Positions 25,723 to 35,335 are shown, numbered from the stretch's first letter. The stretch is 56,908 bases of DNA from Enterococcus canintestini (GCF_001885735.1 NZ_JXKG01000017.1:1-56908); one strand, 5' to 3'. Notes: generated from the letters alone by a model not told the origin. Numbers and translations: made by a program.

Positions 25723-26852
25723 AAAAAATCGGAATTATGTCTATGCAGAGAATTTATAATTATGGCTCCTTTCTGCAAGGATATGCATTAAAAAAAATGA
25801 TTGAAAATATTAGTCCTGAGCATCAAGTAAGTTTTGTTGACTATCGTCCTGGAAATCCGCTTATTAAAACAAATAAAAAAGAAGCAACGGGGTTGAGAAG
25901 ACAACTAGAGAAATTAAAAGAATATAATGATGTTAACGCATCTCTAAGAGATAAAATTCGTTTTTTTAATCATAAGCGCACATATGGAGCTAGATTTTTT
26001 CCATTATTGGGGATTGAAAATGAAAAAAATTATAATCCTAAATTAGATACTTTGGTTATTGGAAGTGATGAAGTCTTTAATTGCGTTCAAGCTAATACTA
26101 ATGTTGGTTATACGCGTGATTTATTTGGACATAATATGCAAGCTAATAAAGTTGTCTCTTATGCTGGATCATTTGGAAATACCACTATTGAGAAGATAAA
26201 TCATTACAAAATTGAAGATAGTCTAAAAGATGATTTTGCTAATTTTTCAGCGATATCTGTTAGAGATCAAAATTCAAAAAGTATTGTCCAATCTCTTGGA
26301 ATTGAAGACGTTTCTATCAATGTAGATCCAGTTTTGGCCTATGATTATATGAATTTAGAAGAAAGAATACCAAATAAAAGACTACATAAAGAAAAGTATA
26401 TGATCGCATACGGGTACTCTGGTAGATTTACGGATCAGGAAAATGAAAGTATAAAAAAATATGCTAAAGAAAATAAACTAAAAGTGTTGTGCTTTGGCGG
26501 TGTTCAGGGCTGTTGTGATGAATTTATTGATTGTACACCATTTGAACTTCTTGCATATTTCAGAGATGCGGAAGCCATTGTTACTGATACGTTCCATGGC
26601 ACAATCTTTTCCATTATTAATAATCGACCATTCGCTACAATAATCCGGAAAAGTAAAGGCTCAGGCTACGGTAATGAAGAAAAACTTGGTTATTTACTTA
26701 AGGTTACCGAGACAACTTCGCAACGGGTAGATAATTTGACTTCGTCGAAGCTAATCGATGTTTTACAAAATAAAATTGCTTACGATGCTGTAAATAGTAT
26801 TCTAAATGAAAAAAGAAAAACCACACGAGAATATTTAGAAAAAAATATATAG
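25719..26852 (+). CDS. Polysaccharide pyruvyl transferase family protein (first copy)
   Basis: A 377-residue protein of the PS_pyruv_trans family. Members transfer pyruvate from PEP to form a ketal on a sugar residue, adding negative charge. N-terminal KIGIMSMQRIYNYGSFLQGYALK (first part) and the family signature GSDEVFNC (about 108-115) are present, as are the later DTFHGTIFSIINNRPFA and SVRDQNS. It overlaps the preceding gene by ATGA. The sequence is clearly different from the second pyruvyl transferase at 31696, so this is not a recent duplication. Some family members act on other substrates, so pyruvylation is an inference. Confidence 0.85.
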   Translation: MKKIGIMSMQRIYNYGSFLQGYALKKMIENISPEHQVSFVDYRPGNPLIKTNKKEATGLRRQLEKLKEYNDVNASLRDKIRFFNHKRTYGARFFPLLGIENEKNYNPKLDTLVIGSDEVFNCVQANTNVGYTRDLFGHNMQANKVVSYAGSFGNTTIEKINHYKIEDSLKDDFANFSAISVRDQNSKSIVQSLGIEDVSINVDPVLAYDYMNLEERIPNKRLHKEKYMIAYGYSGRFTDQENESIKKYAKENKLKVLCFGGVQGCCDEFIDCTPFELLAYFRDAEAIVTDTFHGTIFSIINNRPFATIIRKSKGSGYGNEEKLGYLLKVTETTSQRVDNLTSSKLIDVLQNKIAYDAVNSILNEKRKTTREYLEKNI

Positions 26853-26947
26853 ACTATAGAGAAGTTAATTGACTAGGTAGTTAAATATGAGTGTATAACT
26901 TAATATGACATGTTGCTTTTTTTGAAGTAGAAAGATTGGTGATGAGT

Positions 26948-27942
26948 ATGGAAAAAAAGAAAAAGTTTCAATTATCATTCCTGTTTACAATGTGGAAAAA
27001 TACTTTTCTAAGTGTATAGACTCAATTATCGGACAAAGTTATGAAAATCTTGAGATTATATTAATAAACGATGGATCTACGGATAAATCTGGTGAAATTG
27101 CTGATGAGTATGCGTTAAAAGATTCACGTATAAAAGTAATCCACAAAAAAAATGAAGGTGTTAGTGTAGCACGTAATACAGGTATTGAAGTTGCTACTGG
27201 AACTTATGTATGTTTTGTTGACAGCGATGATTATGTTATGGAAGACTACGTTCAGTATTTAGTAAATATGATTGAAAATTCAAACGCAGACATTTCATTA
27301 ACAACTGAGATGTTTGGCAATTTCAACTTAGTACAGACAAAGAATATTAATGAAAAAACTGTAAGTGCTGAAGAAGCAACAACAATGATTTTACTTTATG
27401 ATATACCTATTGGAGTTTATTGTAAGCTTTTTAGAAGGGAGTTCTTGCAAAAGAAAAATATTAAGTTTAATCAAAAACTTTTTATTGGTGAAGGGTTCAA
27501 TTTTAATGTTGATGCTTTTCAAAGAGCAAATAGTGTGGTTGTTGGAAGTCGAAAAATATATTATTATCGCAGAGATAATGAAACGAGTGCAACAACAAAA
27601 TTTTCGATTGAAAAATGGAAAAATGGAATTGAAGCTGTAAAAATGATAAAGAAAAATTTTCTTATTAATACACCTAAAGTAAATAAAGCATGGGAGTTTG
27701 CGTTTTGGCGTACTTGTTCTGATGTTTACGATATTATTGTGCTTGCAAAAGTTGAGAAAAAATATTCTAAATTTTATTTAGACATAAAAAATATCACGAA
27801 AAAGAGAGCATCAGTAGCTTTTTTTGTACCTACTGCTAAGCAACAAAAAATTCGTGCTCTAGTTTTTATGATATATCCAAAGTTAATTCCTATGCTCATG
27901 TTAAGAAGAAGAAGAAAATATAATATTACTGTTTCAAACTAG
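26948..27942 (+). pseudogene. Family 2 glycosyltransferase, frameshifted at an A7 run
   Basis: A GT-A glycosyltransferase with VSIIIPVYNVEKYFSKC at the N-terminus, INDGSTDKS, ARNTGIEVATGTYVCFVDSDDYV (DxD at about 98), and a basic C-terminus. The frame carrying all this has no ATG/GTG/TTG upstream of VSII. The natural start, ATG 26948 (or 26942), lies in another frame. ATGG followed by A7 (26952-26958) and GAAAAAGTT reads MEKKKK in one frame. One more A, or a -1 slip at the heptamer A AAA AAG, gives MEKKEKVSIIIPVYNV, exactly what the family expects, and 331 residues. The only in-frame alternative is GTG 26992, which deletes the first strand of the fold. The pattern matches the priming transferase. 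Confidence 0.8.
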
Positions 27943-28526
27943 ATTGAGAGGGGAAAATAAAGATAGATATTTATACCACGTCTGCTAATATCTTTAACTG
28001 AGTTAAAAATGGAAAGAGGAAAGAATTGTTGAAATAAACGGATAATGAAGAAAGTGTCGGGAGATACATTGAAAAGGATAAAATCATGAATAATTTGTAA
28101 ATTGCAAGGAAGATCTTTCTGTCGTTCTTTATATAATTGACGATATTAGAGAAAAAGACAGTGGTTCAAGATAAAAATTGTGAGGTGTTAAATTTATACC
28201 GGAAATTTAGAGATTATCACTATGTTTTACGTTTTTTTACCTATTGGTGTATTATAATCTAACTTTTCTTGGTTTGAATAAACAGAGTGAAGTGTTTATT
28301 TTCTATGTCATTTTGTATAGGTTAGTATATGAAAGAATTGCTAATCTGGTATTGAATGAGATGTTGAAGCTAAGAGATGAGTCAGACAAATTGATTAATG
28401 TGTCGAATGATCTACAATTAGTACGATTTATATCTGTTTGAAACCTAAATGAATATGCATAGTTTCAAGCTACATATGAATTTTAATTTAGAAACTTTTC
28501 TGTTTTATTAAGAAGGAGTACGAGTA
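27943..28526 (+). other. Non-coding stretch with decayed coding remnants
   Basis: Nearly 600 bases with no convincing gene. Short frames contain hydrophobic, protein-like stretches (for example LYRKFRDYHYVLRFFTYW at about 28194-28248 and FIFYVILYRLVYERIANLVL downstream in another frame), interrupted by stops. This suggests a dead gene inside the eps cluster, but I cannot name its family. A 65-codon frame at 28244-28441 has no ribosome site and is probably part of the debris. Confidence 0.4.
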
Positions 28527-29465
28527 ATGTCACGAAATAAACTTTCAATCATAATTCCTCATTTTGAATCACATGGGAAAATTTATAATCTTTTTCATTC
28601 AATACAGAAAGAAAGGAATTCTCAAGATATCTCTTTAATAGTTGTTGATGATAAGAGCTCGAAGTCGGAATATAATCATCTAAAAAAGATTATAAGTAAT
28701 TTTCCAAAATTGGGAATTCATCTTTATCAGAATACCAGTAATATTAAGGGCGCGGGTATGGCTAGAAATATTGGCTTGGAAAAGGTAAAAACGGAGTGGA
28801 TAGCATTTGCTGATGCTGATGATATGTTTATTCCAGGATTCTATGAAAAAATGACTGCCTATTTTGAAACTAAATTTGATATGGTGTTTTTTCCTCCGAC
28901 GTCTTCAAATGAAAAAGGAGAGCCCTTGGAACGCCATATTTCATATTTAAAATTCTACGAAGAATATTGGGAAAAACATTCTGAAGAAGGATTAAGATAC
29001 AGACTTGGTACCGTTTGGTCTAGATTATATCGCACTGATTTTATAAAAAGTAAAAATATCATTTTTGAGAATATCTTATCTAGTAATGATGTGATGTTTG
29101 CTTTAAAGTCTGGTATATATTCACGAAATATTTCAGTGGATAAGGATGAAATATATTCATGGGTATTGAATACAAGTAGTACTACAACTGTCCGTAGTAA
29201 GAAAAGTTTTCAATCTAGTGTTGACTTAGCTGCTCGAAAAAATCTTATTCTGAAACAGAACTTATCTGTCGAATTATACAAACGAAATAGACCTACTATG
29301 GTGCCTTATTTAACTATGGCTTTTTTTAGATATAAATATGGAGTTGCTTATACAATTCAAATTTACTTTGAATTATTGAAAAATGGTATAAAATTTGCTC
29401 GTCAAGAAGATTTAAAGCTTAATAAAATATTTAATTTTATTAATAATAACAAATACTATTCATAG
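28527..29465 (+). CDS. Family 2 glycosyltransferase
   Basis: A GT-A fold transferase of 312 residues. It begins KLSIIIPHFESHGKIYNL and has VVDDKSSKSE, a conserved GMARNIGLEKVKTEWIAFADADD with the metal-binding DAD (about 96-98), and a C-terminal helical region. No transmembrane segment is obvious, so it probably works peripherally on the undecaprenyl-linked intermediate. AAGAAGGAGTACGAGTA before the ATG is a strong ribosome site. It is flanked by decayed sequence on both sides, which implies a separately acquired or retained gene within the remodelled cluster. Confidence 0.88.
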   Translation: MSRNKLSIIIPHFESHGKIYNLFHSIQKERNSQDISLIVVDDKSSKSEYNHLKKIISNFPKLGIHLYQNTSNIKGAGMARNIGLEKVKTEWIAFADADDMFIPGFYEKMTAYFETKFDMVFFPPTSSNEKGEPLERHISYLKFYEEYWEKHSEEGLRYRLGTVWSRLYRTDFIKSKNIIFENILSSNDVMFALKSGIYSRNISVDKDEIYSWVLNTSSTTTVRSKKSFQSSVDLAARKNLILKQNLSVELYKRNRPTMVPYLTMAFFRYKYGVAYTIQIYFELLKNGIKFARQEDLKLNKIFNFINNNKYYS

Positions 29466-30588
29466 TGAAAATAGAATTAATTTAATGCTACATTTTGCAG
29501 TTATAAAGAATTTATTGAGAGTAAAAAAAATTTTGACGAAAAATATTAAAAAGGGAAATGATATTAGCTTATGATAGTAAATGATTAAACAGCTAATCAA
29601 GAGGTACATTTTTCTAGTAATTAGTTATACAAGTGATTACGTATTATCAAGTTTGATAAAGGAATTCTTATTAGGCCTTGATTAGTAATTCCTCTGCTTG
29701 ACAGGACACAGAGGGTGAAAAGTGAAGCATACTTTTATTCTGATTGGTGTGCTAGTATTTTATGGGCGCCAATTGGTAACTGTCGTAATGTTTTGTCTGT
29801 TTTTTAATTGAAGGATTCTATAGAGGTTTAAAATGGACGATTAGACGATTAGTTAAATAAGAAAATAATTTTTAAATGAAGATGAGCAAGGTGCTTAATC
29901 TGACATGGTTATTTGTGATAGAGCAATAACCTTGATAACTGTTGTTATGATGATAGGGTGTGATGACCAGGTATCCTAGAAATCATATTTGTTTATAAAA
30001 ATGCTTCGCTGTAAGTTCAATCTATTTATACAGAATTACTACACGAATATCTTGTTATCAAGTTTCTTGGGCTATTATGATTATTGCATTAGTGAGCATA
30101 TATCCTCAAATTTTTTCTGAATGACTTTCAGTTGCTAGTTTTGGAATGGGGTTGTCCATCGTATCTTTTGGTAGAGGCATACTTTACCTAATTCCTTTAA
30201 TTTTGCTAATCACTTTTAATAAATACTTATTTTTGAAAGATAGAATAGATTGTTATTTACATTTACTTAGTTTACTGCTAGTAGTTGGTGCTTCTTATCA
30301 GGGCTAAATTCCGGAGTAGTTCGTTTTACATTCTATCTTTTACCATTTTATATATCATTTCTTTGTATACAGATTAATCAAATCAAAAAGTCCAATTTTT
30401 ATATTGCTTGTTATTATCACATTAGGGATACGAGCAACTATCTGTTTCTATTTTATTTTGTTTAGAGAGAATGTAGAGGGAGTTTTTTCTTATGTTATCC
30501 TTATGTTATATATAAGCAGATTTATAATCCCAATTGGATAGATAAGAACAAGTTCTTTGATTTAAATAATTATTGAGGAGCAAAACTA
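29466..30588 (+). pseudogene. Degenerate region with remnants of a polysaccharide polymerase-like membrane protein
   Basis: Over 1.1 kb lacks an intact gene. From about 30070 to 30540 the sequence still reads as hydrophobic membrane protein in shifting frames, for example SVASFGMGLSIVSFGRGIL, IPLILLITFNKYLFLKDRI and SGVVRFTFYLLPFYISFL, broken by stops at several points. The pattern of long hydrophobic helices with short loops resembles EpsG/Wzy-type polymerases. The earlier part (29466-30070) has only scraps such as TFILIGVLVFYGRQLVTVV. An intact Wzy candidate exists at 36573, so the cluster appears to have replaced its polymerase. The family assignment of the remnant is tentative. Confidence 0.5.
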
Positions 30589-31689
30589 GTGAAAAAAATA
30601 CTTTTCATTCTAAATAAATATGAGATAGGCGGCTTAGAGAAAGTTAATATGACTATAGCGTCTTCTCTCGGAAAGGAGTTTTCGACTACTGTTTATTTTC
30701 AGAAATCGTCTGAAAATTTTAGTGCTGTAGATAAAACGATAAGATTTATTATTGGGAAAAATAATAAAGTTCATTTTTTTAAAAATCCAGTGCTTTTTAT
30801 GAAGGCAATTCTAACAAGAAAGATACAAGATAAAAAAAACTTGATATTTAATAAAGTGAAATCTGAGATTGATTTTACTAATTATGATGTTGTGATTTTA
30901 AACTCAGAAGATATATTATATGCATCATACATTCAGCAAATAAACCCAGAAGTAAAAATTATATGGTGGGTCCATAATGAATACGACATCATAATGAATA
31001 GACGCCTAGGAGATGCAACTAATGAAGTAAGGAATAATTTGAAATTTGTTGATACTGTGGTAACACTAACCGAATTTGATAAAAGGGAATTTGAGGATTT
31101 ACATAAGAATGTTGTAACTATAAAAAACCCACTTACCATAAATCAGGGTAAAGTGTTAAGTAGCCTGGATTCCCGCGTAATTAGTTTTACTTCCCGACTT
31201 GTTTTTGAACAAAAGGGGTTGGATCTTTTAGTTCAGATTGCTAAAAAGATTGAACCAGGTTGGAAAATTTCCGTAGCAGGTGATGGTCCGGATAGGCAGA
31301 TGTTTCTACAGTTGATTGAAAAAGAAAAAATATCTGATAAATTTATTTTCGAAGGAATGCTTGATAAGGAGGCGCTTAGATTGCATTATTTAAATAGTTC
31401 GTTGTTTATATCAACGAGTAGATGGGAAGGCTTTGGTTTAGTAATCACTGAGGCGATGAGCTGCGGACTACCCATAATATCATTCGATAATAAAGGGCCT
31501 CGTGAAATTCTTGCTAATGGAGAATTCGGTATATTAATTGAAAAGTATAATATCTATGATTTTGTTGAGAAAATTAACTATTTAATTTCATCTAAAGAGT
31601 ACCGAAGGGAACTTGCTAATAAATCTCTTGAACGAGTAAAGGAATACTCGCTCACTAAAGTAACTGAAGAATGGAAAGGAATTTTGTGA
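30589..31689 (+). CDS. Family 4 glycosyltransferase (GT-B)
   Basis: A 366-residue GT1/GT4-type glycosyltransferase. The N-terminal Rossmann half begins KKILFILNKYEIGGLEKVN. The C-terminal donor-binding half has FTSRLVFEQKGLDLL, VAGDGPDRQ and the EX7E-like motif EGFGLVITEAMSCGLPIISF (about 280-300). The start is GTG 30589, chosen because TGAGGAG lies 8 bases upstream. It is followed after 6 bases by the second pyruvyl transferase. It adds one sugar of the repeat unit on the cytoplasmic face; the donor cannot be predicted. Confidence 0.92.
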   Translation: MKKILFILNKYEIGGLEKVNMTIASSLGKEFSTTVYFQKSSENFSAVDKTIRFIIGKNNKVHFFKNPVLFMKAILTRKIQDKKNLIFNKVKSEIDFTNYDVVILNSEDILYASYIQQINPEVKIIWWVHNEYDIIMNRRLGDATNEVRNNLKFVDTVVTLTEFDKREFEDLHKNVVTIKNPLTINQGKVLSSLDSRVISFTSRLVFEQKGLDLLVQIAKKIEPGWKISVAGDGPDRQMFLQLIEKEKISDKFIFEGMLDKEALRLHYLNSSLFISTSRWEGFGLVITEAMSCGLPIISFDNKGPREILANGEFGILIEKYNIYDFVEKINYLISSKEYRRELANKSLERVKEYSLTKVTEEWKGIL

Positions 31690-31695
31690 GAATTT

Positions 31696-32775
31696 ATGAA
31701 TAAAAAAATAGGGATCGTTACAATTTACGGAAATGATAACTATGGTAATAGATTGCAAAATTATGCCTTAGAAACTAGTATAAGAAAATTAGGATTTAGT
31801 GTTGAAACAATAGTTATAGACGAACCGGGTGAAAAAATTAAGTTATTTAGAAGATCTGTGAAAAAATTGTTGTCTTCTAAAGAGAACAGGAATAAGTATA
31901 TTGCGCGTAAGAAAATGATAAAGAAAAAAGAGAAAATATTCGCAGAGTTTACAGATAATTATTTGAATAATGTAAGGTATAAATACAATGACGACTTTTC
32001 AAATTTTCAAAAGGTATTTGTTGGTAGCGACCAAGTATGGAACCCTAATTTTGACTTAAAAAAAATTCATTTTTTAAGATTTGTAGAAAAGAATAAGCGG
32101 TACTCTTACGCCGCAAGTATTGCTACAGACGAAATCCCTTTAAATAAGAAAGAAAAATTTTCTGAGTATTTGAATGGTATGATGAATATATCCGTTAGAG
32201 AAAAATCTAGCGTTGAAGTTGTAAAAAAATTGATTGGTAAGAATGCGACATGTGTATTGGATCCAACAATGCTTTTGAAAAAGGAAGATTATATAAATCT
32301 TATTGAATCTAGTAAGAGTAATGTTGAACAAAAACGTAAAGAATATATTTTAATATATTGTCTGTCTGATTTAAAACCTGATTTAAAAAAAGAGATACAA
32401 AACTACTCAGAGTCTAACAATTTAGAAATAGTACAAATTATGGGGAATTATTATAATGAAAGTCACGTTATTTATGATCCAATTGGATTTATAGATGCTA
32501 TAAATAATGCAAAACTAGTGATTACTGATTCTTTTCATAGTGGAGTTTTTTCTATCATTATGGAAACCCCTTTTTTAGTTATAGATCGTACGGATGGAGC
32601 TAAGATGAACTCTAGGCTTAAAGATTTATTAGCATTTACAATGTTAGAAAGTCAAAAATATATGGGTGGGTCACTTTCTAGTTATGATAATGTTAACTAT
32701 AATAATTCCAAAAAAATAATTAGCGAGAGGATTCAGTTTTCTTTAAATTATTTGAAAGAACAACTGGGTAAGTAG
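31696..32775 (+). CDS. Polysaccharide pyruvyl transferase family protein (second copy)
   Basis: A 359-residue PS_pyruv_trans protein with KIGIVTIYGNDNYGNRLQNYAL at its start (partly quoted), the GSDQVWNP signature (about 112-119), YAASIATDEIP, SVREKSS and ITDSFHSGVFSIIMETPFL. Similar domain order to the copy at 25719 but clearly diverged. GAATTT before the ATG is a weak ribosome site, so coupling to the upstream glycosyltransferase, whose stop is 6 bases away, is likely. Two such enzymes in one locus suggest two pyruvate ketals per repeat unit, or one copy working on another substituent. Confidence 0.86.
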   Translation: MNKKIGIVTIYGNDNYGNRLQNYALETSIRKLGFSVETIVIDEPGEKIKLFRRSVKKLLSSKENRNKYIARKKMIKKKEKIFAEFTDNYLNNVRYKYNDDFSNFQKVFVGSDQVWNPNFDLKKIHFLRFVEKNKRYSYAASIATDEIPLNKKEKFSEYLNGMMNISVREKSSVEVVKKLIGKNATCVLDPTMLLKKEDYINLIESSKSNVEQKRKEYILIYCLSDLKPDLKKEIQNYSESNNLEIVQIMGNYYNESHVIYDPIGFIDAINNAKLVITDSFHSGVFSIIMETPFLVIDRTDGAKMNSRLKDLLAFTMLESQKYMGGSLSSYDNVNYNNSKKIISERIQFSLNYLKEQLGK

Positions 32776-32782
32776 TATTTCT

Positions 32783-34198
32783 ATGAATAGAATTATTAAA
32801 AATTTTGCTTATCAATCAATGTACCAGGTTTTATCTATAATACTTCCTATTGTTACCGTTCCGATTGTAAATAAGTCACTCGGAGTAAATGGAGTAGGAC
32901 TCTTTAATTATGTAACTTCGATAACTAATTATTTCGTACTAATTGCAGGGTTAGGACTAGCACAGTATGGCATACGAGAAGTGGCAATTGTTCGAAAGGA
33001 TAAAACCTCTTTATCTCAAAAATTTTGGGAATTACAGTTTTTTAATTTAGTGATAAGTGGGTTAACATTTATTTTGTATTTAGTATTTAGTTTTTTTACT
33101 AACTACCCCTTATTTTTTATAATAAATGGGGCATTGATTTTAGGAGCTTTGTTCGATATTTCATGGTTTTTTGCTGGAATTGAGGATTTTAAGAAAATTA
33201 CTATTAGAAATTCCGTGATAAAGATATTCTCGTTTTTTGCGATTGTATTTCTTATAAGAAAACCGTCCAATCTAACATTATATTTCATTATCCAAGCAGG
33301 CTCAACTTTAGTTAGCCAGGTTTCATTTTGGTTTGTCTTACGTGGGAAAGTGAAATTCTTAGTTCCTAAATACAAAGATATATTTTCGCATTTTAAACCT
33401 GCAATATCATTCTTTTTCTCAAAACTATCATCAACAATTATTAATAATTCAACAAAGACTATTCTCGGATTAATAGTATCTAGTGCGGCTGTAGGGATTT
33501 TTTCAAATGGGACCTTATTAATTTGGGTTGCGAGTACATTGGTAAGCTCTCTTAATACAGTCTTGTTACCTCAAATGTCTAAAATTGCATATAGTGATAG
33601 AACTAGATTATCTATTGTCTTAAATAAATCTATCTCTATACAAATTATTTTGACGCTACCAATTGCTTGTGGAATTGTGGCTGTAACTCCTAAAATGATA
33701 AATTGGTTTTATGGTTTGGAATTTGCGGAGATAGTTAATATCATTCCCATTTTAGCCATAGGTTTGATACTTCAGCAAGTTCAACAAGCTATTGCAGTTG
33801 GATATAATATTCCTATGCACAGGATGAAAGAATATAATCGCGGGTGGGTCTTTGCATGTATACTTATGATTGTTTTAAGTATTGTTTTAATACCAAATTT
33901 TGGAGTTATTGGTGCAGCGTTGGCAAATACAGCAACGACAGCTTTCTTAGCTATAGTTCGAATATCAGACATGAATAAGGATATAAAATTTAAATTAGAT
34001 ACGAAACCAATTTTTGCTTCTCTAATATCGAGCATAGTCATGTTTATTTCTATTAGAATTTTGACTGCTAATTTTGCCCCTACAATTATTACAACAGTAT
34101 TTCAAATTGTTTTTGGCATAGTTATATATACTATTTGTTCAATTCTTCTCGGGCAACAAAATTATGTCAAATCAATAATTGGCAAGAGAAACTTTTAA
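32783..34198 (+). CDS. wzx: Wzx-type polysaccharide flippase
   Basis: A 471-residue integral membrane protein of the MOP/oligosaccharidyl-lipid flippase family with about 12-14 hydrophobic helices. It begins NFAYQSMYQVLSIILPIVTVP (first part) and contains VNKSLGVNGVGLFNYVTSITNYF and FQVV-like central helices. It moves the completed undecaprenyl-linked repeat unit across the membrane for polymerisation. The start is ATG 32783, 7 bases after the previous stop, and the ribosome site is weak. Together with a Wzy at 36573 it defines this as a Wzx/Wzy-dependent locus. Confidence 0.93.
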   Translation: MNRIIKNFAYQSMYQVLSIILPIVTVPIVNKSLGVNGVGLFNYVTSITNYFVLIAGLGLAQYGIREVAIVRKDKTSLSQKFWELQFFNLVISGLTFILYLVFSFFTNYPLFFIINGALILGALFDISWFFAGIEDFKKITIRNSVIKIFSFFAIVFLIRKPSNLTLYFIIQAGSTLVSQVSFWFVLRGKVKFLVPKYKDIFSHFKPAISFFFSKLSSTIINNSTKTILGLIVSSAAVGIFSNGTLLIWVASTLVSSLNTVLLPQMSKIAYSDRTRLSIVLNKSISIQIILTLPIACGIVAVTPKMINWFYGLEFAEIVNIIPILAIGLILQQVQQAIAVGYNIPMHRMKEYNRGWVFACILMIVLSIVLIPNFGVIGAALANTATTAFLAIVRISDMNKDIKFKLDTKPIFASLISSIVMFISIRILTANFAPTIITTVFQIVFGIVIYTICSILLGQQNYVKSIIGKRNF

Positions 34199-34303
34199 AT
34201 CTGTGATTTTTTAGCAGATGTAACAATTATAATTTTTATTGATTACTGTAATTGTTCTTTTAGTTAGATAAAGTATATAAATAGCACTTTAGGAGAGATT
34301 AAA

Positions 34304-35335
34304 ATGGATGTTAAATCAGCCAATTCAAAGAAGAATTTAAAGAAAAAAGTCAAGGAAATAGCACCAGATTGGATGAAACAGACAAAGCGAAAAGTTTTGC
34401 TTCAAAAATTGTATAAACATGAAATGAATAGATATTTAAAAAATTATGGTTCTCCCATCGCTTTTAATGAACAGCAACTCAAAGCAAAGATGGTTTTTTA
34501 TTCACACGCATTAGAAAAAGGGTTAAGTCATATTGAATTTAGAGAGGGATTTGGAGAAAATGCACTTAGGAACATATACAGTTGTTTAAACTATTACGAT
34601 GAACAAAATTTTTCAAAATCAAATATAGAATATTCTAATACTCTCTCTTGTTTAAGATCTTATAAGGAAAAGCATTTAGAAATGAGCGGTGTGGTACCAC
34701 CACTATTTTTATCTTTATTTGATAAGTGGGAAAATGAAATTGAGAATGCTGACAAAAATTTAGGTGGATATTCGGTATTGAAAAATACTGATAAAAAAGA
34801 AAATAGGAATAAGAATTTTGAACAATTATTTTCTGGACGTGTAAGTATTAGGGAGTATTCTTCTGAACCTGTAGATAATAATTTAGTTAAGGAAGCTATT
34901 GATATTTCTATGAAGACGCCTTCCGTTTGTAATCGACAGTCTTCACGTATACGACTTATTACAAATCCTAAATTGATTAAAAATACATTAGACGTACAAG
35001 GAGGGTATAGAGGTTATAAATATCCGCAAGTATTGTTACTCTTGACCACAGATACAAGCAGTTTTGTTGATATCAAAGAACGTAACCAAGTTTATGTTGA
35101 TGGTGGATTATTTGCAATGTCGTTATTAACATCACTTGAATATGTGGGATTAGCTGCATGTGCTCTCAATGCTATGTTCAATCTAGAAGCAGAGCTTAAT
35201 GTGAGACAAATACTTAATATTCCTGAAAATGAAAATCTTATAATGTTTATTACGGTTGGTAATTTTCTTGAGGAGACTCCCTATCCTAAATCTTTTCGAT
35301 ATACTGGCAAAGAAATCACTAAAATTTTAGATTAG
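34304..35335 (+). CDS. Nitroreductase-family protein with N-terminal extension, in the eps locus
   Basis: The C-terminal half (about 170-343) is a flavin nitroreductase-type domain. FSGRVSIREYSSEPVDNNLV and TPSVCNRQSSRIRLI supply the Arg/Ser and Asn/Gln positions that normally hold FMN, and GGLFAMSLLTSLEYVGLAAC is the typical later helix. The first 170 residues form a Lys-rich helical extension (FYSHALEKGLSHIEFREGFG) that I do not recognise. AGGAGAG precedes the ATG. It lies between the flippase and UDP-glucose dehydrogenase, a strange place for a nitroreductase, and nitroreductase-like proteins do occur near pyruvyl transferases in other polysaccharide loci. A redox step on a sugar or a ketal is imaginable but unproven. 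Confidence 0.8.
   Translation: MDVKSANSKKNLKKKVKEIAPDWMKQTKRKVLLQKLYKHEMNRYLKNYGSPIAFNEQQLKAKMVFYSHALEKGLSHIEFREGFGENALRNIYSCLNYYDEQNFSKSNIEYSNTLSCLRSYKEKHLEMSGVVPPLFLSLFDKWENEIENADKNLGGYSVLKNTDKKENRNKNFEQLFSGRVSIREYSSEPVDNNLVKEAIDISMKTPSVCNRQSSRIRLITNPKLIKNTLDVQGGYRGYKYPQVLLLLTTDTSSFVDIKERNQVYVDGGLFAMSLLTSLEYVGLAACALNAMFNLEAELNVRQILNIPENENLIMFITVGNFLEETPYPKSFRYTGKEITKILD

Noticed and set aside
28244-28441. A 65-codon plus-strand frame in the eps cluster
   Set aside because: No ribosome site and bordered by stops in a decayed stretch; more likely gene debris than a real small protein.
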